Assembly (NCBI GenBank): GCA_002336845.1
Contig: DDEX01000063.1
Location: 1-38,219 of the forward strand
DNA: 38,219 nucleotides
Origin: Rhodobacteraceae bacterium UBA1943
GTDB lineage: Bacteria > Pseudomonadota > Alphaproteobacteria > Rhodobacterales > Rhodobacteraceae
Direction: 5' to 3'
How positions within the stretch are numbered: the stretch's first letter is position 1; each line of letters starts with the position of its first letter. Of this stretch, positions 22,919-32,042 are shown one piece after another. Under the pieces are notes generated by a model. That model was not told the DNA's origin. It saw only the letters and a list, made by a program, of their open reading frames with translations, and ran no database searches. The position numbers and the translations under genes are program-made.

Positions 22919-23818
22919 CTATTCCAACCGCGCCGGGAACCCTTCGGCCCGCAGATCAGTGCCAAGCGCCTCTTCCAGCAGTTTCACGATCTGGGTCGAT
23001 TGCGCCGCGCCGCCATAGGCCGCCTTACCCTTGACGAAGGTCTGGTTCGTCATTCCCGCCAGATCCAGCGGCACACCGAATTCACGGCCGAACCCCATGG
23101 CAAAGCCCAGGTCTTTCAACGCAAGGTCCATGGTAAAGGCAATGTCATAGCTGCCGTTCAGGATCAGTTGGCCTTCCGTCTCATGCACGAAAGACGTGCC
23201 GGACGAGGCCGCAATCGCCTCCCACGCGGTTTTCAGGTCAAGGCCCCCGCGCTTGGCCAGCATCAGCGCCTCGCCATCGGCGACCAGATGGATGAAGGCC
23301 AGCATGTTGGTGATGACCTTGATCACCGCCGCCGACCCCAGGGGGCCCATGTGGAAAATGCGGTTGCCAATGGCCTTCAGCGCCGGTTCATGCAGCGCGA
23401 ACAGGTCGGCATCCCCCCCCACCAGCACGGTAATCTCGCCCCGTGCCGCCAGATGAACGCCCCCGGTAACGGGCGCCTCCAGCAGGCGGATGCCCGCCCC
23501 CTTGGCCAGCCCGCCCAACCGGATGATGTCATCGCGCCCGATGGTGGAATTCTCGATCCACGTCGCGCCGGGTTTCAGCGTGATCAGCATCTCCGCCAGC
23601 ACCAGTTCGCTGACCGCAGGTGACGGCAGGCAGGTAAAGACATGATCCACCTGCCCCGCCAGATCGCTGACCGAGGTTGCCAGAACCGCCCCCGCCGCCA
23701 CATGCCGTTCGGCCAGCGCGGGGTTGCGATCATAGACCACCACCTGATGGCCCGCCTTGATCAAGGACATGGCAATATGGCCGCCCAGATTGCCCAGGCC
23801 GACGTATCCGTATTTCAT
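22919..23818 (-). CDS. NAD(P)-dependent beta-hydroxyacid dehydrogenase family protein
   Basis: 299 residues of the 3-hydroxyisobutyrate dehydrogenase/tartronate semialdehyde reductase superfamily. Rossmann motif GYVGLGNLGGHIAMSLIKAG with an arginine after the acidic residue (VYDRN), hinting at NADPH; the substrate-binding block EAPVTGGVHLAARGEITVLVGG; and the catalytic lysine in GSAAVIKVITNML. The start at 23818 follows AGGGA; upstream in-frame Mets lie in the gap and add a proline/arginine-rich stretch with no similarity. Seventy bases downstream of the aldehyde dehydrogenase, probably same transcript, so it may reduce or oxidise a small hydroxy acid/semialdehyde formed in that pathway. Confidence 0.88.
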   Translation of the reverse strand: MKYGYVGLGNLGGHIAMSLIKAGHQVVVYDRNPALAERHVAAGAVLATSVSDLAGQVDHVFTCLPSPAVSELVLAEMLITLKPGATWIENSTIGRDDIIRLGGLAKGAGIRLLEAPVTGGVHLAARGEITVLVGGDADLFALHEPALKAIGNRIFHMGPLGSAAVIKVITNMLAFIHLVADGEALMLAKRGGLDLKTAWEAIAASSGTSFVHETEGQLILNGSYDIAFTMDLALKDLGFAMGFGREFGVPLDLAGMTNQTFVKGKAAYGGAAQSTQIVKLLEEALGTDLRAEGFPARLE

Positions 23819-23888
23819 GGCTTTTCCCTGTTGTGGCAGGCGCCCCCTTCTGCCGGGGGACGCCTGAAATTCTGGCCGAAATGGGGGT

Positions 23889-25325
23889 TTAGGCGCCCCA
23901 GCCGACGATGCCCTTGACCTCGCAGAAATCATGGATGCCCCAGTCGGCATATTCACGCCCGTTGCCCGACTGCTTATAGCCGCCGAAGGGGGCGAAGGTG
24001 TCCCAATCGGGGTAGTTCAGGTTCACGGTGCCAGCGCGCAGGCGGCGCGCGACGGGTTTGGCATCTTCGACCGGCCCGGCGATATAGGCGGCAAGGCCAT
24101 AGGGCGTGTCATTGGCCATGCGCACGGCATCATCCAGCGTGTCATAGGGCAGGATCGACAGCACCGGGCCAAAGATTTCCTCGCGAGAGATGGTCATCTC
24201 ATTGGTCACATCGCCAAAGATCGTCGGACGCACGAACCAGCCGCGGTTCACGCCCACCGGGCGGCCAATACCGCCTGTGACCAGCGTGGCGCCCTCATCA
24301 ATCCCCGCCTGAATCAGTCGCTGCACCTTGTCGAATTGCAGCTTCGACACCAGCGGCCCCATCGTGGTAGCGGTGTCGCGCGGATCGCCCACCACCACCT
24401 CGTCCGCCGCTTCCTTGGCATAGCCAAGCGCCTCGTCATGCTTGTCGCGCGGCACGAACATGCGGGTCGGCGCGTCGCAGCTTTGCCCGGTGTTGCCAAA
24501 GCAGCCCGCGACACCCGCCTTGACCGCCTCGGCCAGATCGGCCGAGGGCAGGATGATGTTGGGCGACTTGCCGCCCAGCTCCTGCGCCACGCGCTTCACG
24601 GTCGGGGCCGCCGCCGCCGCAATCGCCGTGCCCGCGCGGGTCGAGCCGGTAAAGCTGACCATATCCACCTCGGGGTGGCTGGACATCCGCGCGCCCACCT
24701 CTGGCCCGTTGCCGTTGACCATGTTGTAAACGCCCGCCGGAACCCCCGCCTCATGGCAGACCTCGGTGAACAGCAGGCCCGACAGCGGCGCGATTTCCGA
24801 TGGTTTCAGCACCATGGTGCAACCGGCGATCAGCGCGGGCGCCACCTTGCAGGCAATCTGGTTCATCGGCCAGTTCCACGGGGTGATCAGCGCGCAAACC
24901 CCGATGCCCTCCAGCACGATCCGGGTCGAACCGCGCATGTATTCCCACTGCATCTCTTCGGCGGCCTTGATCGTGCTTTCAATATGCACCTGCCCCGCCC
25001 AGGCCTGCGCGCCCCGCGCCCATTCGATCGGCGCGCCCATCTCGGTGGACATGGCTTGCGCGAAATCCTCATAGCGCGCGTTGTAAACCTCCAGAATGCG
25101 CCGCACCAAGGCGATGCGCTCTTTCACCGGCACCACCGTCCAGCCGTCAAAGGCGGCGCGGGCCGCCGCAATCGCGCGGTCAGCATCGGCGGCGGTGCCC
25201 AGCGCCACCTCGCCCACGATCTCTTCGGTTGCGGGGTTCTCAACGCCGAACTTCGTGGCACCGGGCAGCGGATCGACCCAGCCACCGTTGATGTAGAACT
25301 GGCCGATATGCTTGGAAATGGTCAT
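23889..25325 (-). CDS. NAD(P)-dependent aldehyde dehydrogenase
   Basis: 478-residue ALDH-superfamily enzyme, oxidising an aldehyde to its acid. Motifs: LITPWNWPMNQIACKVAPAL, KPSEIAPLSGLLF, SFTGSTRAGTAI, general base Glu249 in AQELGGKSPN, nucleophile Cys283 in GNTGQSCDAPTRM, and EEIFGPVLSILPYD. Ends with GGYKQSGNGREYADWGIHDF. Substrate cannot be read from sequence; position between an MttB-type gene and a hydroxyacid dehydrogenase suggests betaine-aldehyde-like or semialdehyde substrates. Strong AGGAGG precedes the ATG. A perfect palindrome lies in the gap toward mttB. Confidence 0.93.
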   Translation of the reverse strand: MTISKHIGQFYINGGWVDPLPGATKFGVENPATEEIVGEVALGTAADADRAIAAARAAFDGWTVVPVKERIALVRRILEVYNARYEDFAQAMSTEMGAPIEWARGAQAWAGQVHIESTIKAAEEMQWEYMRGSTRIVLEGIGVCALITPWNWPMNQIACKVAPALIAGCTMVLKPSEIAPLSGLLFTEVCHEAGVPAGVYNMVNGNGPEVGARMSSHPEVDMVSFTGSTRAGTAIAAAAAPTVKRVAQELGGKSPNIILPSADLAEAVKAGVAGCFGNTGQSCDAPTRMFVPRDKHDEALGYAKEAADEVVVGDPRDTATTMGPLVSKLQFDKVQRLIQAGIDEGATLVTGGIGRPVGVNRGWFVRPTIFGDVTNEMTISREEIFGPVLSILPYDTLDDAVRMANDTPYGLAAYIAGPVEDAKPVARRLRAGTVNLNYPDWDTFAPFGGYKQSGNGREYADWGIHDFCEVKGIVGWGA

Positions 25326-25370
25326 GGCATCCTCCTGTCGGACTGGCGGCGCGGAGCCGCTCTCATTTAC

Positions 25371-25396
25371 CGGGTCAGCCTAGTCCGGCTGACCCG
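25371..25396. other. Perfect 10-bp inverted repeat between the MttB-type and ALDH genes
   Basis: CGGGTCAGCC (25371-25380) and GGCTGACCCG (25387-25396) flank a six-base loop, TAGTCC, in the 87-base gap. No T-run follows in either direction, so it is either a poor terminator, an mRNA-stability hairpin after mttB, or an operator. Confidence 0.6.
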
Positions 25397-25412
25397 TCCG
25401 GCGCAATCCGGC

Positions 25413-26990
25413 CTATTGGAAATAGATGTTGAACCGCGCCCGGATCGCGCGGTCAATCTCGGGGTCCACCACGCAGCCCGCCTTGGACAGGATGTCGTTC
25501 TTGCGCGCCATGGCGGTATCCAGCAGCAAGGGCTTGCCCGCTTCGTTCCATTCCTTGGGGCTCATCCGGTTGCCAACCTTGGGATAGATGTATTCGGTCT
25601 GCATCAGCTTCAGCGTCTGATCGCTGCCCAGGTAATGCCCCGGCCCGCCCAGACAGACCTCTTTCATCGCGTCCAGACTGGTCGAGTCGGGCGTCACATC
25701 GATCCCCCGCACCAGCCGCATCGCCTGCCCCAAAAGGTCATCGCCCAGAACCAGGCTTTCCAGACAAAAACCCAGCAGGCTGGCGTGCATCCCCACCGCC
25801 TCATAGCACATGTTCAGGCCCGCAAGACCGGCCAGCGAGTTGGTGATGCCCTGCTCCCATCCCGCCTGCATGTCGGGCAGCTTCGAGTCGGAAATCCCCG
25901 AGGCAGCCCCCCCCGGCAGGTCATAAAAGCGGTGCATCTGCGCGCAACCGGCGGTCAACAGCGCCTGTTCGGCACTGCCACCACTCATCGCCCCGGTCCG
26001 CAGGTCGGAAACGAAGGGCCAGGTGCCAAAGATACAGGGCGCGCCCTTTTTCACCGCATTGGCATACACCACGCCCGCCAGACATTCCGCCACCGCCTGC
26101 ACAATGGTCAGCGCAATCGGTGCCGGGCTGGTCGCCCCCGCCTGCCCCGCGCTCAGCAGCAGCATGGGCATCCCGCGACGGATGCAATCCTCCATGGTGA
26201 TGCAGCTTTCCTCGGCGAATTTCATCGGCGGCACGACGAAGCAGTTGGAGTTCGACACAAACGGCCGCTCCAGCCATTTCTCCTCGCCCCCCGCCACCAT
26301 ATACAGCATCTCGAAGCAGTCGGCGACATGCGACGGATCGCTGAAACTGGTCCCCACATGCTTCCGGGTGCCCGCAAGGCAACCATAAAGCGTGTTCAGG
26401 TCCATCTCCTTGTTGTCCACCACATCGCGGCAGACCATGGTGCGCTGGTAAAAGTGGATGTTGTCCAGGTTATCGACCAGCCGCGCCGCATCATACAAAT
26501 CCTGCGCCGTAGAATCCCGATACTCCAGCGTCACCGGATCGACGATATGCACCGCCGCCCCTGCCGTGCCGTAATGCACATTGGTGCCGCTCAGATGCAG
26601 GTCATGTTTGGGGTCGCGCGCGTGCAATGTGATGTTCCGCGCCGCCACCGCCAGCATATCCTCTACCAACGCGCGCGGAAACCGCAGCCGCCCGTCGTCG
26701 CCCTGAATGGCTCCGGCGGCGGTCATCACCTCCACCCCCGATTTCGGCGCCTGAGACAGCCCGATCTGCTCCAGCGCATCCAGCGCCGCAGCATGGATCT
26801 GGCTTACTCCGGCTTCAGTCAGGGGTTTGTATTGCCCGCCCGGCAACCCGCCGCGCACGGGCCGCAGATCCTCTGCCAAGGGTGCTGCCCGCAAGGCCAC
26901 CCGCGCTGCCCGACCGCCGGGCCGACCTGCCTCACGCCGCGCCCGCACCGGCTCGCACATTTCGCCGATATCGCTCCCTGTCCCGCTCAT
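25413..26990 (-). CDS. MttB-family (non-pyrrolysine) methyltransferase
   Basis: 525 residues of the trimethylamine methyltransferase superfamily (COG5598). The arginine-rich N-terminus (RREAGRPGGRAARVALRAAP) and the body motifs ALDALEQIGLSQAP, HVGTSFSDPSHVADC, CIFGTWPFVSDLRTGAMSGG and GGPGHYLGSDQTLKLMQTEY are typical of the alphaproteobacterial branch. The frame is open without an internal amber codon, so it lacks pyrrolysine, as in characterised betaine demethylases of anaerobes (glycine betaine, proline betaine and carnitine types). Those need a corrinoid protein; none is encoded here. Start at 26990, whose ribosome site (GGGGAG) is contributed by the dispersed repeat. Probably acts on a quaternary amine; the compound is unknown. 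Confidence 0.88.
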   Translation of the reverse strand: MSGTGSDIGEMCEPVRARREAGRPGGRAARVALRAAPLAEDLRPVRGGLPGGQYKPLTEAGVSQIHAAALDALEQIGLSQAPKSGVEVMTAAGAIQGDDGRLRFPRALVEDMLAVAARNITLHARDPKHDLHLSGTNVHYGTAGAAVHIVDPVTLEYRDSTAQDLYDAARLVDNLDNIHFYQRTMVCRDVVDNKEMDLNTLYGCLAGTRKHVGTSFSDPSHVADCFEMLYMVAGGEEKWLERPFVSNSNCFVVPPMKFAEESCITMEDCIRRGMPMLLLSAGQAGATSPAPIALTIVQAVAECLAGVVYANAVKKGAPCIFGTWPFVSDLRTGAMSGGSAEQALLTAGCAQMHRFYDLPGGAASGISDSKLPDMQAGWEQGITNSLAGLAGLNMCYEAVGMHASLLGFCLESLVLGDDLLGQAMRLVRGIDVTPDSTSLDAMKEVCLGGPGHYLGSDQTLKLMQTEYIYPKVGNRMSPKEWNEAGKPLLLDTAMARKNDILSKAGCVVDPEIDRAIRARFNIYFQ

Positions 26991-26997
26991 CGCCCGC

Positions 26998-27048
26998 TCC
27001 CCTTCTCCAAATATCCTCGGGGGGTGCGGGGGGCAGACGGCCCCCCGC
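26998..27048 (-). repeat. Dispersed GATATTTGG repeat with GC hairpin, copy upstream of mttB
   Basis: Read on the minus strand: hairpin GCGGGGGGC / GCCCCCCGC (9-bp stem, 5-base loop, 27048-27026), then ACCCCCCGAGGATATTTGG and AGAAGGGGA down to 26998. The structure matches the block at 6432-6480 almost base for base in the core, with a different loop. It starts 10 bases after the DMGDH-like stop and ends seven bases before the mttB start, so it is both a potential terminator for one gene and the leader of the next. Confidence 0.8.
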
Positions 27049-27058
27049 TCCGCCGCCG

Positions 27059-29515
27059 TCACATCCGCACCCGTTCCGATTTCGGGTCATACATCGGCAC
27101 AAGGCTGGCCTCGGCCGCATGGCGCACGCCCGCCACCTCGATCTCATAGGTCGAACCCAGCACCTCGGCCTCGCTTTGTCCCTCGCATGGCACATAGCCC
27201 ATGCCGATGGCCCCGCCGAGATGATGCCCATAATTCGCCGATGTCACCGGCCCGACGATCTTGCCATCGCGCACCACCGCCTCATTGTGGAACAACAAAG
27301 GCTCGGGGTCTTTCAGGCGGAACTGCACCAGACGGCGGGCCAGCCCCGCCTCCTGCTTTCGCAACACCGCCTCGCGGCCAATGAAGGCGGGCTTTTTCTT
27401 CGACACGGCAAAGCCAAGCCCCGCCTCGACCACATGGTCCTCATCGGTGATGTCATGGCCCCAGTGGCGATAGGTCTTTTCGATCCGGCAAGAATCCAGC
27501 GCGTGCAGCCCGCACAGCTTCAGCCCATGGGCTTCGCCCGCCTCCAGAAGGGTTTCCAGCACATGCGCCGCCTGATCCGCGCTGGGGTAGATCTCCCAGC
27601 CGAGTTCCCCCACATAAGTCACCCGATGGGCGCGGGCGAGGCCATAACCGATTTCAATCTCCCGCGCCGTGCCAAAGGGATGCGCCGCGTTGGAAAAGTC
27701 GTTGGGCGACACCGCCTGCATCAGGTCGCGCGCCTTCGGCCCCATGACGCACAACACCGCCTCGCCCGCCGTCACATCGGTGATCACGGCGAAATCCTCG
27801 CCCACATGGGCCCTCAGCCACGCCAGGTTGCGCTGCAAGGTCGCCCCCGGCACCACCAGCAGATAGCTGCGCTCTGACAGGCGGGTCACGGTCAGGTCGG
27901 CCTCAACCCCGCCACGTTCATTCAGGAACATGGTATAGACGATCTTGCCCGGCTCCACATCCATCTGGGCGCTGCACACCCGGTTCAGGAAGGCACAGGC
28001 ATCGCGCCCCTCGACCCGGATCTTGCCGAAGCTGGTCATGTCGAACAGGCCCACGCCGCCCCGCACCGCCAGATGCTCGGCCTTCTGGTTGTCGAACCAG
28101 TTCTGCCGGCCCCAAGAATAGCGATACTCCCGCTCCTGCCCCGGGTTCGCAAACCAGTTCGCGCGTTCCCAGCCCGCCACCTCGCCGAACACCGCACCGC
28201 GCGCCTTCAAATGTTCATGCAGCGGCGTCCGCCGCACCCCGCGGCTGGTTTCCACCTGCCGGTAGGGGTAATGGTCGGCATAAAGCAGGCCCAGCGTCTC
28301 GCTGACCCGTTCCTTCAGATACTTGCGGTTCTTCTGGAACGGCTGCGCGCGGCGGATGTCCACATCCCACAGGTCGAACGGCGGCTCGCCATTGACGATC
28401 CATTCCGCCAACGCCATCCCAGCCCCACCCGAAGAAATGATCCCGATCGAGTTATAGCCCGCCGCCACCCAATACCCCCCCAGCTCCGGCGCCGGGCCAA
28501 GGTAATAGCGGTCATCGGGCGTGAAACTTTCCGGCCCGTTGAAGAAGGTATGAATGCCGGTGGTCTGGAACATCGGCATCCGGTTCATCGCCATTTCCAG
28601 AATGGGCATGAAATGGTCCCAGTCCTCGGGCAGCGTGTCGAACTCGAAATCCTCACGAATGCCGCCCATTCCCCAGGGCTTGGCCTTGGGTTCAAACGCC
28701 CCCAGCATCATCTTGCCCGCGTCCGACTTGTAATAGGCGCATTCATCAACCACGCGCAGCACCGGCATGTCGCCCAGCCCCTGCACAGGTTCGGTCACCA
28801 GATAGAAATGCTCGGCCGCGTGCAGCGGCACGGTCACGCCGTTCTGCGCCGCAAGGTCACGCCCCCACATGCCGCCGCAGTTCACCACCACATCGGCGTC
28901 GATATGTCCCGGCCCCTCGGCCCCGACATAATCCACCCCCGTCACCCTGCGGTTTCCGCCCGGCGCCGCGCCTTCGGTCACGCCCGTCACCTTGACGTTC
29001 TCGAAAATCTTCGCCCCCGCCATCCGCGCGCCCTTGGCCAGCGCCATGGCAATATTGGCAGGATCGCACTGACCATCGTTGGGCAGATGCACCCCGCCCA
29101 CGACGCCCTCGATGTTCAGATGCGGATAAAGCGCCTTCACCTCTTTCGGGGTGATCCGATGCACCTCAACCCCGAAAATCTTGGCGATGGTGGCCTGGCG
29201 CTGAATCTCCTCCATCCGCGCCTCGGTCAGCGCGACGGTCATCGACCCCACCCGCTTCATGCCGGTTGCAACGCCGGTCTCGGCCTCCAGCTTGTAATAC
29301 AGCTCTGCCGAATACTTGGCCAACCGCGTCATGTTCTGGTTGGCGCGCAACTGGCCGATCAGCCCCGCCGCGTGCCATGTGGTGCCAGAGGTCAGGCGCT
29401 TCCTCTCCAGCAGCACCACATCCCACCCGGCCTTGGCCAGATGATAGGCCACCGAACAGCCCGACACCCCGCCGCCAATCACCACCGCTCGCGCCTTCGC
29501 CGGAATCCCGCTCAT
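27059..29515 (-). CDS. FAD-dependent dimethylglycine/sarcosine dehydrogenase-like protein with GcvT domain (1)
   Basis: 818 residues. N-terminal FAD domain with VVIGGGVSGCSVAYHLAKAG; covalent-flavin histidine motif TSGTTWHAAGL (His48), as in dimethylglycine and sarcosine dehydrogenases; a middle FAO_M-type segment; then a tetrahydrofolate-binding GcvT fold (about 430-810, with YVGELGWEIYPSADQAAHVL and NYGHHLGGAIGMGYVP). Such enzymes oxidatively N-demethylate amines and pass the one-carbon unit to tetrahydrofolate as methylene-THF. Start at 29515 (MSGIPAKAR); an ATG at 29527 is four codons upstream. Between a second paralogue and mttB on the same strand, with repeat/hairpin elements in both gaps. 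Precise substrate unknown. Confidence 0.9.
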   Translation of the reverse strand: MSGIPAKARAVVIGGGVSGCSVAYHLAKAGWDVVLLERKRLTSGTTWHAAGLIGQLRANQNMTRLAKYSAELYYKLEAETGVATGMKRVGSMTVALTEARMEEIQRQATIAKIFGVEVHRITPKEVKALYPHLNIEGVVGGVHLPNDGQCDPANIAMALAKGARMAGAKIFENVKVTGVTEGAAPGGNRRVTGVDYVGAEGPGHIDADVVVNCGGMWGRDLAAQNGVTVPLHAAEHFYLVTEPVQGLGDMPVLRVVDECAYYKSDAGKMMLGAFEPKAKPWGMGGIREDFEFDTLPEDWDHFMPILEMAMNRMPMFQTTGIHTFFNGPESFTPDDRYYLGPAPELGGYWVAAGYNSIGIISSGGAGMALAEWIVNGEPPFDLWDVDIRRAQPFQKNRKYLKERVSETLGLLYADHYPYRQVETSRGVRRTPLHEHLKARGAVFGEVAGWERANWFANPGQEREYRYSWGRQNWFDNQKAEHLAVRGGVGLFDMTSFGKIRVEGRDACAFLNRVCSAQMDVEPGKIVYTMFLNERGGVEADLTVTRLSERSYLLVVPGATLQRNLAWLRAHVGEDFAVITDVTAGEAVLCVMGPKARDLMQAVSPNDFSNAAHPFGTAREIEIGYGLARAHRVTYVGELGWEIYPSADQAAHVLETLLEAGEAHGLKLCGLHALDSCRIEKTYRHWGHDITDEDHVVEAGLGFAVSKKKPAFIGREAVLRKQEAGLARRLVQFRLKDPEPLLFHNEAVVRDGKIVGPVTSANYGHHLGGAIGMGYVPCEGQSEAEVLGSTYEIEVAGVRHAAEASLVPMYDPKSERVRM

Positions 29516-29534
29516 CTCTCTGCCCATTTTCTGT

Positions 29535-29571
29535 CTGTAAATATCCCGGGGGTCCGGGGGCTGGCCCCCGG
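29535..29571 (-). repeat. Dispersed GATATTT repeat with GC hairpin, copy between the two dehydrogenase genes
   Basis: On the minus strand: hairpin CCGGGGGC / GCCCCCGG (29571-29554, 8-bp stem, 2-base loop), then ACCCCCGGGATATTTACAG. The copy is more degenerate (GGATATTTAC instead of GGATATTTGG). It begins about 12 bases after the upstream gene's stop and ends 20 bases before the start at 29515. Confidence 0.7.
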
Positions 29572-29582
29572 TCCGCTGCATG

Positions 29583-32024
29583 TCACGCGCGGATGCGTTC
29601 GTTCTTCGCATCCCACAGCGGCTGATCGGCTTGCACCGTGGCCGGGTAAAGCGTGCCGAAAATCTCGACCTCTACCTTTTGTCCCGGCTGATTCAGATCG
29701 GCCCGCAACATCCCCAGGCCAATCACCGCCCCAACCCGGTGGCCGTAATAGCCCGAGGTCAGCTCGCCCACGACCTTGCCGCCTTGCCAGATGGTGGACA
29801 TATAGGGCGGGTCTTGCTCTCCCGCCTCAATCACCAGCGTGCAGAAGCGTTTCGTCACGCCGCGCTGCTTTTCCGCCTCCAGCGCCGCCTTGCCGCGGAA
29901 GGCCGGTTTCGACCAATCCACGAACCGCTCCAGCCCGCCTTGCAGGATGGTATAATCGGTCGAAAGATCGCCCTTCCAGGCGCGATAGCCCTTTTCCACC
30001 CGCAAGCTGTTCAGTGCGAACATGCCGAACGGCTTCAGCCCCAAAGGCGCCCCGGCGGCCATCACCGCATCCCAGACCTTTGCCGTATCGGCGACCTTTG
30101 AGTGGATTTCCCAGCCCAGTTCCCCGGCAAAAGACACCCGCATCAACACCACGTCGGCCCCGGCAATCTTTGCCGCCTGATGGGTCAGCCAGCCTTTCGA
30201 AAGGTCGCCGTCCGTCACCTTGGCCAGAACGGCGCGGGATGCAGGGCCGGTCAGGATCTGGGTTGACCAGTCGTTCGTCTCCTCGGCCAGCACCAGCCCC
30301 GGCGCCAGATGCTTCCTCAGCCATTCGCCATCATGCAGTTGCGCGGTGGCTGCGGTGATCAGCCAGAACTCGTTTTCGGCAAACCTGGCCACCGACATTT
30401 CGGTGACGATCCGCCCCTTGTCATCGGCAAAATAGGCCAGCCCCAAGCGGCCGACGCTGGGCAACTTCCCGGTGATCTGCTGGCTCAGCCACTCTGCCGC
30501 GCCCACGCCCGACAGACGGAACCGGCTGAACCCCGGCAGGTCCAGAATACCGGCAGCATCCCTCACCGCCTCGGCCTCGGTCTTCACGGCACCGAACCAC
30601 GGCCCCTCGCGGTCCCAGGTCTGGGTGCCCGCCTCGGATGTGTCATCGCCGGGGCGCGCATACCACAAAGCCCGCTCCCAGCCATTATAGGCGCCATAAA
30701 CCGCGCCCAAAGCCTTGGTCCGGTCATGCACCGCCGACAGCTTTTTGTCGCGTGCGGCGGGCCAGGAATGGTGCGGGAAGTGGATGCCGTATTCGTGGCC
30801 GTAAACCTCCATCCCCTTCTTGATGCAGTAATCCTCATCTTCAAACCCGGTGAAGCGGCGCGGGTCGCAAGACCACATATCCCATTCCGTCGCGCCCTCG
30901 GTCACCCATTCGGCCAGCACCTTGCCCGCGCCCCCGGCCTGACAGATGCCAAAGGTGAACACGCAAGCCTCAAACGCATTGGGCACGCCCGGCATTGGCC
31001 CGATCAGCGGGTTGCCATCGGGGGCATAGGGAATGGGGCCGTTGATCACCTTGGTCAGCGGCGCCTTTTCCAGCAGCGGCACGCGCGCCATGGCATCGGC
31101 GATGTGCCACTCCAACCGCTCCAGATCGTCGGGGAAAAGCTGGAAGCTGAAGTCCTGCGGGAAGGGGTCGTCCTTGGATATCCAGTGCGCCTTGCAGTTG
31201 CCCTCATAGGGGCCAAGGTTGAAGCCGTTCTTTTCCTGCCGCAGATAGTAGCTCGAATCCACATCGCGCAGCAGCGGCAGCTTGTGGCCCACATCCTTGG
31301 ACCATGCCTCCAGTTCAGGGATAGTGTCGAACAGCATGTATTGATGGCTCATCACCATCATCGGCACCTCGCGCCCGAACATGCGGCCTACCTCGCGGGC
31401 ATAATACCCGGCGGCGTTCACCACATATTCGGCCCGCACATCGCCCTTGGGGGTCGAGATGATCCACTCCTTGCCGGTCCATTTCACCCCATCCACCGGG
31501 CAGAACCGCTCGATCCGCGCACCCATCTGGCGGGCGCCCTTGGCCAGGGCCTGCGTCAGTTGCGCGGGGTCGATGTCGCCGTCATAGGGATCGTGCAGCG
31601 CGCCCGAAAGGTCATGGGTTTCCAGGAAGGGATAAACCTTCTTCACCTCGTCGGGCGACAGGATGTTCAGGTCCATCCCCTGATAGCGCCCCATGCCGAC
31701 AACGCGCTTGAACTCCTGCAACCGCTCTTTCGTGTGCCCCAGACGCACCGATCCGGTGACGTGATAGTTCATCGGGTAATCGACCTCGGCCCCCAGACCG
31801 CGATACAGTTCCGCCGAATACCTTTGCATGTTCATGATCGACCAGCTTGACGAGAAGGTCGGCACGTTCCCCGCCGCGTGCCAAGTGCTGCCCGCCGTAA
31901 GCTCGTTCTTTTCCAGAAGTAAGCAGTCCGTCCACCCCGCCTTGGCCAGATGGTAAAGCGACGAGACGCCGACGGCACCGCCCCCGATGATCACCACACG
32001 CGCCGTCGTTGGAAAATCGCTCAT
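29583..32024 (-). CDS. FAD-dependent dimethylglycine/sarcosine dehydrogenase-like protein with GcvT domain (2)
   Basis: 813 residues with the same layout as its downstream neighbour: FAD fold VVIIGGGAVGVSSLYHLAKA, covalent-flavin motif TAGSTWHAAGNVPTF (His49), middle domain, GcvT-like C-terminal half with FAGELGWEIHSKVADTAKVW and SGYYGHRVGAVIGLGML. The two proteins are clearly paralogues but differ across the substrate half (NVPTFSSSWSIMNMQRYSAE here versus LIGQLRANQNMTRLAKYSAE), so they probably act on different methylated amines or on successive demethylation steps. First gene of the leftward unit; start at 32024 with GGGGGGTAAG just upstream. Divergent from a LysR regulator that probably controls it. 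Confidence 0.9.
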   Translation of the reverse strand: MSDFPTTARVVIIGGGAVGVSSLYHLAKAGWTDCLLLEKNELTAGSTWHAAGNVPTFSSSWSIMNMQRYSAELYRGLGAEVDYPMNYHVTGSVRLGHTKERLQEFKRVVGMGRYQGMDLNILSPDEVKKVYPFLETHDLSGALHDPYDGDIDPAQLTQALAKGARQMGARIERFCPVDGVKWTGKEWIISTPKGDVRAEYVVNAAGYYAREVGRMFGREVPMMVMSHQYMLFDTIPELEAWSKDVGHKLPLLRDVDSSYYLRQEKNGFNLGPYEGNCKAHWISKDDPFPQDFSFQLFPDDLERLEWHIADAMARVPLLEKAPLTKVINGPIPYAPDGNPLIGPMPGVPNAFEACVFTFGICQAGGAGKVLAEWVTEGATEWDMWSCDPRRFTGFEDEDYCIKKGMEVYGHEYGIHFPHHSWPAARDKKLSAVHDRTKALGAVYGAYNGWERALWYARPGDDTSEAGTQTWDREGPWFGAVKTEAEAVRDAAGILDLPGFSRFRLSGVGAAEWLSQQITGKLPSVGRLGLAYFADDKGRIVTEMSVARFAENEFWLITAATAQLHDGEWLRKHLAPGLVLAEETNDWSTQILTGPASRAVLAKVTDGDLSKGWLTHQAAKIAGADVVLMRVSFAGELGWEIHSKVADTAKVWDAVMAAGAPLGLKPFGMFALNSLRVEKGYRAWKGDLSTDYTILQGGLERFVDWSKPAFRGKAALEAEKQRGVTKRFCTLVIEAGEQDPPYMSTIWQGGKVVGELTSGYYGHRVGAVIGLGMLRADLNQPGQKVEVEIFGTLYPATVQADQPLWDAKNERIRA

Positions 32025-32042
32025 CTTACCCCCCGCCTTTCC

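Noticed and set aside
25413..26990. Possible pyrrolysine-containing trimethylamine methyltransferase
   Set aside because: The frame is open without an internal TAG, so this is the non-pyrrolysine branch.
23931..27149. Open frame of about 1070 codons on the plus strand opposite ALDH and mttB
   Set aside because: Shadow frame of two clear genes on the minus strand; composition is His/Arg-rich and no domain is visible. The similar frames at 28073-30358 and 12055-13776 were rejected for the same reason.
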